Assembly: GCA_003567055.1 (NCBI GenBank)
Contig: PXAW01000207.1
Coordinates: 1-5,174 of the forward strand
Direction: 5' to 3'
Source of the DNA: Hyphomicrobiales bacterium
GTDB lineage: Bacteria; Pseudomonadota; Alphaproteobacteria; Rhizobiales; Beijerinckiaceae
Length of the DNA stretch: 5,174 nucleotides
Part shown: piece by piece, positions 1 to 5,174 of the stretch
Layout: every line of letters starts with the position of its first letter
Numbering within the stretch: the stretch's first letter is position 1
Notes under the pieces: model-generated
The model's database searches: none
Seen by the model: only the letters and a program-made list of their open reading frames with translations
What the model was told of the DNA's origin: nothing
Made by a program: the position numbers and the translations under genes

Positions 1-640
1 CGTGCAGTGGCAGATCGATGCGGCCCGTGCCGAGCAGTTCGTCTTCGAGATCCAGAATCCCGAGGGCACGATCAAGTCCGTGGCCGAAAGCTCCATGCGT
101 GAGGTGATCGGGCGTCGTGACATCCAGGCCATTCTGACGATCGAGCAGGGCGAGATCATGCAGGAAGTCCAGGAGATCATGCAGTCCACGCTGGAGGATT
201 ACCGTGCCGGCGTCACCATCCGCGTGGTGCAGCTGCAGGCCGCCGTGCCTCCGGCGCAGGTCCGCGAAGCCTTCTTCGACGTCAACGCGGCCCAGCAGGA
301 TCTCGTGCGTCTGCAGAACGAAGCCGAGACCTACGCCAGCCGGGTGGTTCCGGAAGCACGCGGTCGTGCCGCGCGCATCATCCAGGAAGCCGAGGGTTAC
401 CGTGAGCGCGTCGTCAACGACGCCGAGGGTCAGGCTTCGCGCTTCAATCAGGTCTTCGACGAATATGTGAACGCGCCGGAAGTCACGCGTGAGCGCCTCT
501 TCCTCGAGACGATGGAACGCGTGCTTGCGGGCACCGACAAGGTCCTGATCGACCAGAACAACGGTAATGGTCAGCAGTCGGTCGTGCCTTATCTGCCGCT
601 TCCTGAAATCCAGCGCCGTGCGCAGGGAGGCTCCCAATGA
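1..640 (+). CDS. hflK: HflK, FtsH protease modulator subunit (3' part, 5' end outside window)
   Basis: HflK pairs with HflC in an inner-membrane SPFH (band 7/prohibitin) complex that encloses FtsH and restrains its degradation of membrane proteins. About 212 codons are visible, read from base 2; the N-terminal membrane anchor and first part of the SPFH domain lie upstream. Visible residues 1-90 are the SPFH domain, with the typical SVAESSMREVIGR stretch (about 26-38) and PPAQVREAF (83-91). Residues 95-150 are Ala/Glu/Arg-rich and look like the long helical coiled-coil stalk (AETYASRVVPEARG, IIQEAEGYRERV). The tail carries VTRERLFLETMERVL and the family-typical VVPYLPLPE near the end. The GTG at base 2 is an internal valine, not a start. 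The stop overlaps hflC by four bases (ATGA), implying translational coupling. Identification is firm from motifs and from the hflC neighbour. Confidence 0.95.
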   Translation, partial: VQWQIDAARAEQFVFEIQNPEGTIKSVAESSMREVIGRRDIQAILTIEQGEIMQEVQEIMQSTLEDYRAGVTIRVVQLQAAVPPAQVREAFFDVNAAQQDLVRLQNEAETYASRVVPEARGRAARIIQEAEGYRERVVNDAEGQASRFNQVFDEYVNAPEVTRERLFLETMERVLAGTDKVLIDQNNGNGQQSVVPYLPLPEIQRRAQGGSQ

Positions 641-1647
641 GAAATCCCGTCATCCGCACAGGTATCCTGATCGTCCTCGGTCTGGCGGCAGTGCTGCTCT
701 ATGCCTCGCTGTTCACCGTTCACCAGACCCAGCAGGCCGTGGTGCTGCGCTTCGGCGCCGTGCGTCAGGTCATCGTCGATCCCGGCCTCTACATGAAGGC
801 CCCGTTCATCGACGTGGTTCTGCCCGTCGAGAAGCGGCTGCTCGATCTCGACATTCCGGTGCAGACCGTGCTGTCGAGTGACCGTCAGAATCTGGAAGTC
901 GACGCCTTTGCGCGTTATCGCGTCATCGATGCGCTGCGCTTCTACCAGACGGTGAACAACCAGACCAACGCGAATGCGCGCCTGCGCTCCTTCGCCAATG
1001 CCGCGATGCGTAACACGCTGGCGAATGCCTCCTTCCCGGAGATCATTCGCACCAGCCGTAACGAGCTGATGCTGCGGATTGCCGAGACGGTGAACCGTCA
1101 GGCAGCGGATCTCGGCATCGAAGTCGTGGATGTGCGCCTCACCCGCGTGGATCTGCCGACGGCGAACTCCGAAGCGGTGTTCCGCCGGATGCAGACCGAA
1201 CGTGAGCGTGAAGCTGCGGATCTGCGCGCCCAGGGTGCCCAGCGTGCCAACGCCATTCAGGCGCGGGCCGATCGCGACGTGATCGTGATCGAGGCGGAAG
1301 CCAACCGGACGGCCGAAGAGCTGCGCGGTGCCGGTGATGCCGATCGTAACCGCATCCTGGCGGCGGCCTATGGGCGCGATGCCGACTTCTTCGCCTTCTA
1401 TCGCTCGATGCTGGCCTATGAGCAGGCCCTGATGAGCAGCGATACGGCGACGACGCAGATGGTGATCTCGCCTGATTCGGACTTCTTCCGCTTCTTCGCC
1501 AGCCCCGCCGGGCGCGGGCAGACGACGCGGGACCTGCCGCTTCCGATCGATCCGGAAGGTCCGATCAGCCAAGCGCCTGGGATTCCGGAAGCTCCGACCG
1601 CAGACGCGACCGGGACGCTCGGCCCGCTCGCCGCGCCGGTCGAATAA
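637..1647 (+). CDS. hflC: HflC, FtsH protease modulator subunit
   Basis: HflC is the second subunit of the HflKC complex around FtsH and contributes to membrane-protein turnover. The 336-residue product has a short cytoplasmic N-terminus, one membrane anchor (about 7-25), then the SPFH domain (about 26-190), with VHQTQQAVVLRFG and DPGLYMKAPFIDVV near its start and LGIEVVDVRLTRVDLP at about 159-174. A charged helical stalk follows (185-240, REREAADLRAQGAQRANA), then the conserved GRDADFFAFYRSMLAYEQAL (246-265) and SDFFRFF (281-287). After residue 290 there is a Pro/Ala-rich tail of about 45 residues, longer than in E. coli HflC. The ATG at 637 is supported by AGGGAGG at 624-630, six bases upstream, and by the 4-base overlap with the hflK stop. 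A long antisense frame across this gene is a GC-rich shadow. Start and identity are both well supported. Confidence 0.97.
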   Translation: MRNPVIRTGILIVLGLAAVLLYASLFTVHQTQQAVVLRFGAVRQVIVDPGLYMKAPFIDVVLPVEKRLLDLDIPVQTVLSSDRQNLEVDAFARYRVIDALRFYQTVNNQTNANARLRSFANAAMRNTLANASFPEIIRTSRNELMLRIAETVNRQAADLGIEVVDVRLTRVDLPTANSEAVFRRMQTEREREAADLRAQGAQRANAIQARADRDVIVIEAEANRTAEELRGAGDADRNRILAAAYGRDADFFAFYRSMLAYEQALMSSDTATTQMVISPDSDFFRFFASPAGRGQTTRDLPLPIDPEGPISQAPGIPEAPTADATGTLGPLAAPVE

Positions 1648-1665
1648 GGCCTGCAAGCGCCTCGC

Positions 1666-1851
1666 ATGTGGGACCTGATCACAGCCCTCGGCCTCGTTCT
1701 CGCGGTCGAGGGCATTCTTTTTGCCGCCTTCCCCGACGCAATCCGCCGCGCCATGTACGAGGCGTCGCAGAGCCCGCGCGAGCGGATGCGGGCGGTGGGG
1801 ATCGTCTGCGCGATCATCGGCATCGCCATCATCTGGCTCGTGCGCGGGTGA
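1666..1851 (+). CDS. DUF2065 (YjeT-type) small inner-membrane protein
   Basis: This 61-residue protein begins MWDLITALGLVLAVEGILF. It has two hydrophobic helices, at about 3-21 and 42-58, joined by a short charged loop (AIRRAMYEASQSPRERMRAV). The LVLAVEG helix, the FPDAIRRAM loop and the second GIVCAIIGIAIIWLVR helix match the DUF2065 pattern. In E. coli the family member yjeT also lies just downstream of hflC, so gene order supports the call. The biochemical role is unknown; membership of the hflKC operon suggests a link to that membrane complex, which is inference. The gap from the hflC stop is 18 bases. There is no good ribosome-binding site before the ATG: the only AAGG overlaps the hflC stop and is too far away, so translation may depend on ribosomes leaving hflC. 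Confidence 0.88.
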   Translation: MWDLITALGLVLAVEGILFAAFPDAIRRAMYEASQSPRERMRAVGIVCAIIGIAIIWLVRG

Positions 1852-1887
1852 CGGGCGCGGTTTTATCCGGATTGGCGCGGCAATGGC

Positions 1888-1916
1888 TTGACTTGCCTCG
1901 ATTTTGCGCAAACACT
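1888..1916 (+). promoter_or_regulatory. candidate sigma-70 promoter for infC (weak)
   Basis: TTGACT at 1888-1893 is a good -35 hexamer (5 of 6 to TTGACA). It is followed 17 bases later by AACACT at 1911-1916, a poor -10. It lies in the 159-base gap between the DUF2065 gene and infC and would give an infC leader of about 90 bases. Two small palindromes, TTGCGCAA (1904-1911) and GCATCGATGC (1920-1929), sit in and just after it. No clear terminator for the hflKC operon was found in this gap, so infC could also receive read-through transcription. Confidence 0.3.
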
Positions 1917-1978
1917 CCGGCATCGATGCAACTAGGGTTTCCGGCCCGGCCTTCCGCATGGATTGTGGGAGGAATTTC

Positions 1979-2026
1979 GTGCTTGAAACCGATCAGAGGA
2001 GAAGACAGCCATTCGCCGACCAATGA
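1979..2026 (+). other. possible 15-codon leader frame overlapping the infC start
   Basis: A GTG at 1979 stands 5 bases after a strong GGGAGGA (1967-1973) and opens a frame of 15 codons, [15 protein letters not shown], ending at TGA 2024-2026. An in-frame ATG at 1958 would add seven residues but has no ribosome-binding site. The frame runs through the infC ribosome-binding site and start in another phase and stops 13 bases past the ATT; its stop also overlaps the ATG at 2023 as ATGA. It could be a short translated leader that influences infC initiation, or simply chance. Only the strong upstream GGGAGGA argues for it. Confidence 0.2.
1996..2001 (+). promoter_or_regulatory. ribosome-binding site that decides the infC start
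   Basis: GAGGAG, within AGAGGAGAAG (1995-2004), complements the 16S rRNA 3' end. It is 9 bases from the ATT at 2011, which is good spacing. It is 21 bases from the first ATG (2023) and 30 from the next (2032), both too far. It therefore favours the ATT start. Confidence 0.75.
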
Positions 2027-2553
2027 GAGCCATGCCGGTCCCGCAAAAGGACGGGCCGCGCGCCAACCGCGACATCCGAGGCGTTCGTGAGGTGCAGCTG
2101 ATCGATGACGAGGGCACGAATCGTGGCGTCGTCCCGTTTGCCGAAGCCCTCCAGCTGGCCGAGGAAGTCGGCCTTGACCTCGTCGAGATCGCGCCAAATT
2201 CCGAACCTCCGGTCTGCAAGCTTCTGGATTACGGCAAGTTCCGTTTCGACCAGCAGAAGAAAGCGTCTGAAGCACGCAAGAAGCAGAAGACCGTCGAGGT
2301 CAAGGAGATCAAGCTTCGTCCCGGTATCGACAAACACGATTACGAGACGAAGATGAAGAACGTGAAGCGCTTCTTCGAGGAAGGCGACAAGGTGAAGATC
2401 ACCCTGCGCTTCCGCGGGCGCGAAATGGCGCATCAGGATCTCGGCCTGAAACTGCTGTTGCGGGTCAAGGAAGAGACCCGGGAATTCGCCAAGGTCGAGC
2501 TCGAGCCGCAGCTCGAAGGCCGCCAGATGATCATGATCCTGGCACCGCGCTGA
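2011..2553 (+). CDS. infC: Translation initiation factor IF-3, ATT start
   Basis: IF3 binds the 30S ribosomal subunit, prevents early joining of the 50S, and checks start codons and initiator tRNA. From the ATT the product is 180 residues, the same length as E. coli IF3. The N-terminal domain (about 15-85) contains [14 protein letters not shown] and [16 protein letters not shown]. The family signature [14 protein letters not shown] is at 70-83. A lysine-rich linker (84-98) leads to the C-terminal domain with [29 protein letters not shown] and the ending [11 protein letters not shown]. The ATT at 2011 is preferred over the ATG at 2023: it is in frame, restores the RRPM N-terminus seen in alphaproteobacterial IF3, and has GAGGAG at 9 bases. 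In E. coli the rare AUU start of infC is the basis of negative autoregulation, since IF3 discriminates against it; the same control is inferred here. rpmI and rplT do not follow. Confidence 0.96.
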   Translation: MRRPMRAMPVPQKDGPRANRDIRGVREVQLIDDEGTNRGVVPFAEALQLAEEVGLDLVEIAPNSEPPVCKLLDYGKFRFDQQKKASEARKKQKTVEVKEIKLRPGIDKHDYETKMKNVKRFFEEGDKVKITLRFRGREMAHQDLGLKLLLRVKEETREFAKVELEPQLEGRQMIMILAPR

Positions 2554-2642
2554 GGCGCGTGCCGGAGCGGTCTCGCTGATGCATGATAGGCCGCCTCGGC
2601 GCTTGACGGTCGGGGCGAAGAAGTCCTTGTGATCTCAATGCC

Positions 2643-2677
2643 CGGGGTCGGGACGCAGCGCGTCGCGACCCCGTTTT
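2643..2677 (+). terminator. rho-independent terminator after infC
   Basis: A strong GC-rich hairpin lies 89 bases after the infC stop. The outer stem is 8 base pairs (CGGGGTCG 2643-2650 with CGACCCCG 2666-2673). One G-G mismatch separates it from an inner 5-pair stem (GACGC 2652-2656 with GCGTC 2660-2664) around an AGC loop. TTTT follows at 2674-2677. The T run is short but the stem is very stable. There is no T run on the minus-strand side, so it works in the plus direction and probably ends the infC transcript. Confidence 0.7.
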
Positions 2678-2747
2678 CGTGCGCGTCGACCGGTCGGCCC
2701 ATCGGTGCGGCGCGATCGAATCCCCTGACGATCAAACGATCTCCTTA

Positions 2748-2759
2748 TTTGTGCACAAA
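2748..2759 (+). promoter_or_regulatory. perfect 12-base palindrome TTTGTGCACAAA, possible operator
   Basis: TTTGTGCACAAA is identical to its reverse complement. It lies between the two terminators and 57 bases before the acyltransferase start, in a locally AT-richer stretch. Such symmetry suits a dimeric DNA-binding regulator, but no regulator gene is nearby and I could not place a convincing promoter around it. The assignment is tentative. Confidence 0.25.
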
Positions 2760-2781
2760 CTTTCCCGGAGTTCGTGCGTTG

Positions 2782-2800
2782 AACGCCTTTGGCGTTTTTT
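2782..2800 (+). terminator. rho-independent terminator (or attenuator) just before the acyltransferase
   Basis: AACGCC (2782-2787) pairs perfectly with GGCGTT (2791-2796) around a TTT loop, and the stem runs straight into six T residues (2795-2800). This is a textbook plus-strand terminator. It ends only 16 bases before the TTG start of the next gene, and the second T run is absent on the other strand. It may back up the infC terminator or act as a leader attenuator for the acyltransferase. Its position also argues against the longer reading of that gene from the ATG at 2679. Confidence 0.7.
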
Positions 2801-2805
2801 CGGTC

Positions 2806-2812
2806 GGGAGGG
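2806..2812 (+). promoter_or_regulatory. ribosome-binding site supporting the TTG start of the acyltransferase
   Basis: GGGAGGG at 2806-2812 is a strong Shine-Dalgarno-like sequence with 4 bases between it and the TTG at 2817, slightly short but workable. No comparable site precedes the upstream in-frame ATG at 2679. Confidence 0.6.
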
Positions 2813-2816
2813 CGGG

Positions 2817-3833
2817 TTGAAGCGGATCGAGGAAATCTACTGGTTGCGTTTCTACGGCGCGCTGGCCGTCTTCACGTTTCATCTGATCGACCGGATCGAG
2901 CTCTATTATCTCGAGCATACGGCTCTCGATCTGTTGCGGATCCCGTCTTCGCTGGGAACGCCGATCTTCATTTTCATCTCGATATTTCTGTTTTCGCTGC
3001 GCTACGGCCAAAACGTCCCGAGCGATTTCCTCGTCACCCGGCTGAAATATATCATGGTGCCGTATCTCGTTTACGGCATGCTCTATTCGACCGCTGAATA
3101 TATCCGCGTATCGCTTGGCGGGGCACAGGTCAGTTACGTTGCCTATCTGCGTGAATATCTGCTCTTTGCCGGCTGGCATGGTTATTTTCTGATCGTGGCG
3201 ATGCAGTTCTATATCTTCTTCTGGATCTATAACCGTTTCAGGCTCTGGACCTGGCTGCCCTCCGAGCGCTGGCTGATCCCGGCTTCACTGATCAGCATGG
3301 CATGGTGGGGCTATTTCCGCTGGTATGATATCGAGCCCCCGGGCTACCTGCACTGGATCGCCCCGATCGGCTGGATCTACCTGTTTTTCCTGGCCGTGCT
3401 CATGGTCAGATATTATCCCGAGATCCGCAGGAACCCGCTGCTGGCGCGCTTTTCGCAGCCGATCTGGCTCGTCGCGATCGTGGTCGGGCTGCTTTATGCG
3501 ACCTTCCTGCACGAGATCGAATACTCCTCCAAGGAAGCCTGGGTCATACCGCTATTCAGCTTCGCGCTGCTGTTTGCCATGCCCAGGCTTCTCGGCCTCG
3601 TCGCGCCGCCGCTGGTGCGCAAGGTCAACGAGGCATCCTTCGTGATCTATCTCGCGCACCCGTTGTTCTTCTCCGCCGTCGATCTCGTCGGCTGGAATGT
3701 GGATATGCCGTTATGGCTCTACGTGATCGCCCTCGTCGTGGTGGGGATGGGGGGCTCGATCATGCTCAGCCATATCGTCAACCGGGCAGACTGGAGCGCG
3801 ATGCTGCTGGGCAAGCGGCTGCGCGTGGCGTGA
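2817..3833 (+). CDS. Acyltransferase-3 family integral membrane protein
   Basis: This 338-residue protein, counted from the TTG, is almost wholly hydrophobic with about ten predicted membrane helices. It fits the acyltransferase-3 family (PF01757), whose members transfer acyl groups to cell-surface glycans, lipids or small molecules. Support: the N-terminus KRIEEIYWLRFYGALAVFTFH has the family arrangement of Arg (11) and the probable catalytic His (22) in helix 1; RLKYIMVPYLVYG (75-87) matches the conserved R...PY segment; GWHGYFLIVAMQFYIFF (119-135) matches the helix beginning W-x-x-x-F-L; and SFVIYLAHPLFF (274-285) matches the late S..IYL.HP motif. The substrate cannot be read from sequence. 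The TTG is chosen because it gives the usual family N-terminus, has GGGAGGG upstream and avoids translating the terminator at 2782-2800; an ATG at 2679 would add 46 unlike residues. Its coding sequence is locally AT-richer than its neighbours. The stop is 8 bases from that of the converging zapE. Confidence 0.82.
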   Translation: MKRIEEIYWLRFYGALAVFTFHLIDRIELYYLEHTALDLLRIPSSLGTPIFIFISIFLFSLRYGQNVPSDFLVTRLKYIMVPYLVYGMLYSTAEYIRVSLGGAQVSYVAYLREYLLFAGWHGYFLIVAMQFYIFFWIYNRFRLWTWLPSERWLIPASLISMAWWGYFRWYDIEPPGYLHWIAPIGWIYLFFLAVLMVRYYPEIRRNPLLARFSQPIWLVAIVVGLLYATFLHEIEYSSKEAWVIPLFSFALLFAMPRLLGLVAPPLVRKVNEASFVIYLAHPLFFSAVDLVGWNVDMPLWLYVIALVVVGMGGSIMLSHIVNRADWSAMLLGKRLRVA

Positions 3834-3841
3834 GGGTGTCG

Positions 3842-5059
3842 TCAGGTCTCGACGAGGCCCGTCGTGTCATCCGAGCCGCGCGAATCGGGGCGGCCATGGG
3901 CCAGCGCGAGATAATCCTCCGAGCGCATCTCGATCAGGCGTGAGACGGTGCGGTCGAATTCGAACACTTCGCGCCCGTGCTTTGCATCATAGAGCTCATG
4001 CGCCTCGGCCTCGGCGGAGGCGAGGAGTTTCACCCGGTTGTCGTAGAGCGCATCGATCAGGGTGATGAAGCGCTTGGCCTCGTTGCGATGCTCGGCATGC
4101 ATGCGCGGAATGGCATCGATGATCACCGTGTGGAAATCCTGGGCGATGGCGAGGTAGTCGGCGGCGCCGAGCGGCTGGGCGCACAGGTCTTCGAAGCCGA
4201 AGCGCGCCACGCCGGAGGCCGCCTGGGGGATCTTCAGCGGATGGCCGCGCACCGCCACACGCATCGCCTCGCCGCGCCTGCGCCCGGTGAGCCGCCGGAA
4301 GGCGTCGTCGAGCGCCGCCTTCGCATCCTCGTTCGCCGGGACGTGCCAGACGGGCTTGCCGGCGAGCTTTTCCAACCGGAAATCGGTGCGCGAATCGAGC
4401 TCGACGATGGCCATGCGCTCATGGATCATGTCGATGAAGGGCATGAACAGTGCGCGGTTCAGCCCGCCTTCGTAGAGCCGGGCGGGCTCCACATTCGAGG
4501 TGGCGAAGACGACGACATTCTCGGCGAACAGGGCCTTGAAGAGTCGCCCGAGAATCATCGCATCGGCGATGTCGGTGACGGTGAATTCGTCGAAGCAAAG
4601 CACATAGGCTTCCTGCGCGAGCGCTTTTGCCACCGGCGCGATCGGATCGTCGCCCTTGACCTTGCCCGCCTTGAGATCCTGCCGATAGGCGTGGATGCGG
4701 CCATGCACATCGGCCATGAAGGCGTGGAAATGCGCCCGGCGCTTGCGGCGTACGCTGAGGCTCTCGTAAAACAGATCCATCAGCATGGTCTTGCCGCGGC
4801 CCACCGAGCCCCAGACATAGACCCCCTCGATCGGCTCGCTCGCAGACGGGCGACGACCGAACAGCCAGCCGAGAGCGCTGCTCTTGCGCGCGAGGCGCTT
4901 TTCGTTGAGCTGCACGGCCAGTTTGTCGAGCCGCGCGAGCAGGCCCGTCTGGGCCGGATCACGCTCGATCGCGCCTGAAGCCACGAGCGCCTGGTAGCGC
5001 GCGCTGACGGGCCGCGAAGTGCTTTCAGGATTGGTGATCTCGTCGGTACGCTTGTTCAA
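3842..5059 (-). CDS. zapE: ZapE/AFG1 family P-loop ATPase
   Basis: A 405-residue AFG1-type ATPase. E. coli ZapE acts at the division ring with FtsZ and has been tied to growth at low oxygen and to ubiquinone synthesis; the mitochondrial homologue AFG1/LACE1 takes part in respiratory-complex quality control. Visible: the ARYQALVASGAIERDPAQ N-terminal segment (20-37), Walker A GSVGRGKT (84-91), the RAHFHAFMADVH strand (108-119), Walker B YVLCFDEF with D157/E158 (152-159), a VTDIADAMILGRLF helix (161-174), sensor-1 ATSN (186-189), and the conserved RFGFEDLCAQPLGAADYLAIA region (286-306) and FDRTVSRLIEMRSEDYL (368-384). All catalytic motifs are intact. The start is a TTG (5057-5059); no ATG, GTG or TTG lies between it and the upstream in-frame stop (5105-5107), and no good ribosome-binding site precedes it. 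In many alphaproteobacteria mdh follows this gene; here it converges on an acyltransferase instead. Confidence 0.93.
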   Translation of the reverse strand: MNKRTDEITNPESTSRPVSARYQALVASGAIERDPAQTGLLARLDKLAVQLNEKRLARKSSALGWLFGRRPSASEPIEGVYVWGSVGRGKTMLMDLFYESLSVRRKRRAHFHAFMADVHGRIHAYRQDLKAGKVKGDDPIAPVAKALAQEAYVLCFDEFTVTDIADAMILGRLFKALFAENVVVFATSNVEPARLYEGGLNRALFMPFIDMIHERMAIVELDSRTDFRLEKLAGKPVWHVPANEDAKAALDDAFRRLTGRRRGEAMRVAVRGHPLKIPQAASGVARFGFEDLCAQPLGAADYLAIAQDFHTVIIDAIPRMHAEHRNEAKRFITLIDALYDNRVKLLASAEAEAHELYDAKHGREVFEFDRTVSRLIEMRSEDYLALAHGRPDSRGSDDTTGLVET

Positions 5060-5101
5060 GATCGTTGTCGCGTGGCTGGTACGGAGGAGGCGGGTTTGCC
5101 G

Positions 5102-5131
5102 ATTTTACTGGCTAGCGCATCATTCCGTCAG
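5102..5131 (-). promoter_or_regulatory. candidate sigma-70 promoter for zapE
   Basis: On the minus strand, TAAAAT (plus 5102-5107) matches the -10 consensus at 5 of 6 positions. CTGACG (plus 5126-5131) matches the -35 at 4 of 6, with an 18-base spacer. Transcription would start near 5095, giving a leader of about 36 bases before the TTG. The -35 hexamer lies inside the inverted repeat at 5108-5170. This is the best promoter candidate in the window. Confidence 0.45.
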
Positions 5132-5170
5132 GTGGGTACCGGCTGACGGATCAAATGATGCGCCAACCAG
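5108..5170. repeat. 63-base imperfect inverted repeat upstream of zapE
   Basis: Nested arms pair as follows. CTGG 5108-5111 pairs with CCAG 5167-5170. GCGCATCATT 5115-5124 pairs with AATGATGCGC 5154-5163 (10 pairs). CCGTCAG 5125-5131 pairs with CTGACGG 5143-5149 (7 pairs). A 4-base bulge lies at 5150-5153 and the centre is GC-rich around GGTACC. Neither side has a T run, so it is not a simple terminator. It could be a member of an interspersed palindromic repeat family or an operator over the zapE promoter. It ends 4 bases before the window edge, so its full extent may be larger. Confidence 0.65.
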
Positions 5171-5174
5171 CATC

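Noticed and set aside
589..1959. 456-codon open frame on the minus strand across hflC and the DUF2065 gene
   Set aside because: It is antisense to well-identified genes, its product is an Arg/His/Gly-rich low-complexity sequence with no family motifs, and long antisense frames are common in GC-rich DNA.
2603..2632. TTGACG promoter-like sequence after infC
   Set aside because: The -35 match is good, but at 16-18 bases downstream there is only a poor -10 (CTTGTG/TTGTGA), and a start there would run at once into the terminator at 2643.
2700..2735. tRNA-like T-loop (GATCGAATCCCC) in the infC-acyltransferase gap
   Set aside because: The flanking bases do not form a T stem, and no acceptor stem or anticodon arm could be found upstream.
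2679..2816. ATG at 2679 as the start of the acyltransferase
   Set aside because: It adds 46 residues unlike the family, has no ribosome-binding site, begins two bases after the first terminator's T run and would translate through the second terminator.
2629..2820. 63-codon plus-strand frame after infC
   Set aside because: It spans both terminators, has no ribosome-binding site and shows no recognisable protein pattern.
3845..3859. small hairpin (GGTCTC/GAGGCC) at the convergent gene ends
   Set aside because: It has only six pairs including one G-T, lies inside the zapE coding end and has no T run, so it is not supported as a terminator.
3977..4978. 333-codon open frame on the plus strand inside zapE
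   Set aside because: It is the antisense shadow of an intact ATPase gene; the product has no domain features and its composition mirrors the opposite strand.
5084..5146. short plus-strand frame from TTG 5096 after GGAGGAGG
   Set aside because: The good ribosome-binding-like site is followed by only 16 codons that run into the inverted repeat; it also overlaps the minus-strand zapE leader, so chance is more likely.

Overview
The window reads as ordinary core chromosome from a GC-rich alphaproteobacterium, probably a rhizobial-type (Hyphomicrobiales) lineage. The clues are the IF3 N-terminus of the [10 protein letters not shown] type with an ATT start, the alphaproteobacterial style of HflK/HflC, and the two-domain AFG1/ZapE ATPase. 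This placement is inferred from protein features, not from a database match.

Layout. Bases 1-1851 (+) hold a tight membrane-quality-control operon: the 3' part of hflK (its 5' end is outside the window), hflC overlapping it by 4 bases, and a 61-residue DUF2065/YjeT-type membrane protein 18 bases further on. The Do-type serine protease gene that often follows hflKC in alphaproteobacteria is not here. After a 159-base gap with a weak promoter candidate comes infC (+), encoding translation initiation factor IF3. Its best-supported start is an ATT at 2011, 9 bases after a GAGGAG ribosome-binding site, which matches the known autoregulatory use of rare starts in infC. A 263-base gap (2554-2816) follows. 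It holds two rho-independent terminators (2643-2677 and 2782-2800), a perfect 12-base palindrome (2748-2759) and no convincing gene. Next comes a 338-residue acyltransferase-3 family membrane protein (+), best started at a TTG at 2817. It converges with zapE (-), which encodes an AFG1-type P-loop ATPase and also starts with TTG. The two stop codons are only 8 bases apart. Upstream of zapE (5060-5174) lie a promoter candidate and a 63-base imperfect inverted repeat that overlaps it and runs close to the window edge.

How the genes relate. HflK and HflC form the SPFH complex that surrounds the FtsH protease. IF3 acts in translation initiation. ZapE is linked to cell division and envelope or respiratory functions. 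The acyltransferase probably modifies a surface glycan or lipid. No cassette-like organisation, mobile element, CRISPR array, tRNA or rRNA was seen, and I found no strong candidate for a new multi-gene system. The points that deserve a second look are regulatory: the infC start and its overlapping leader frame, the terminator directly before the acyltransferase start, and the inverted repeat over the zapE promoter.
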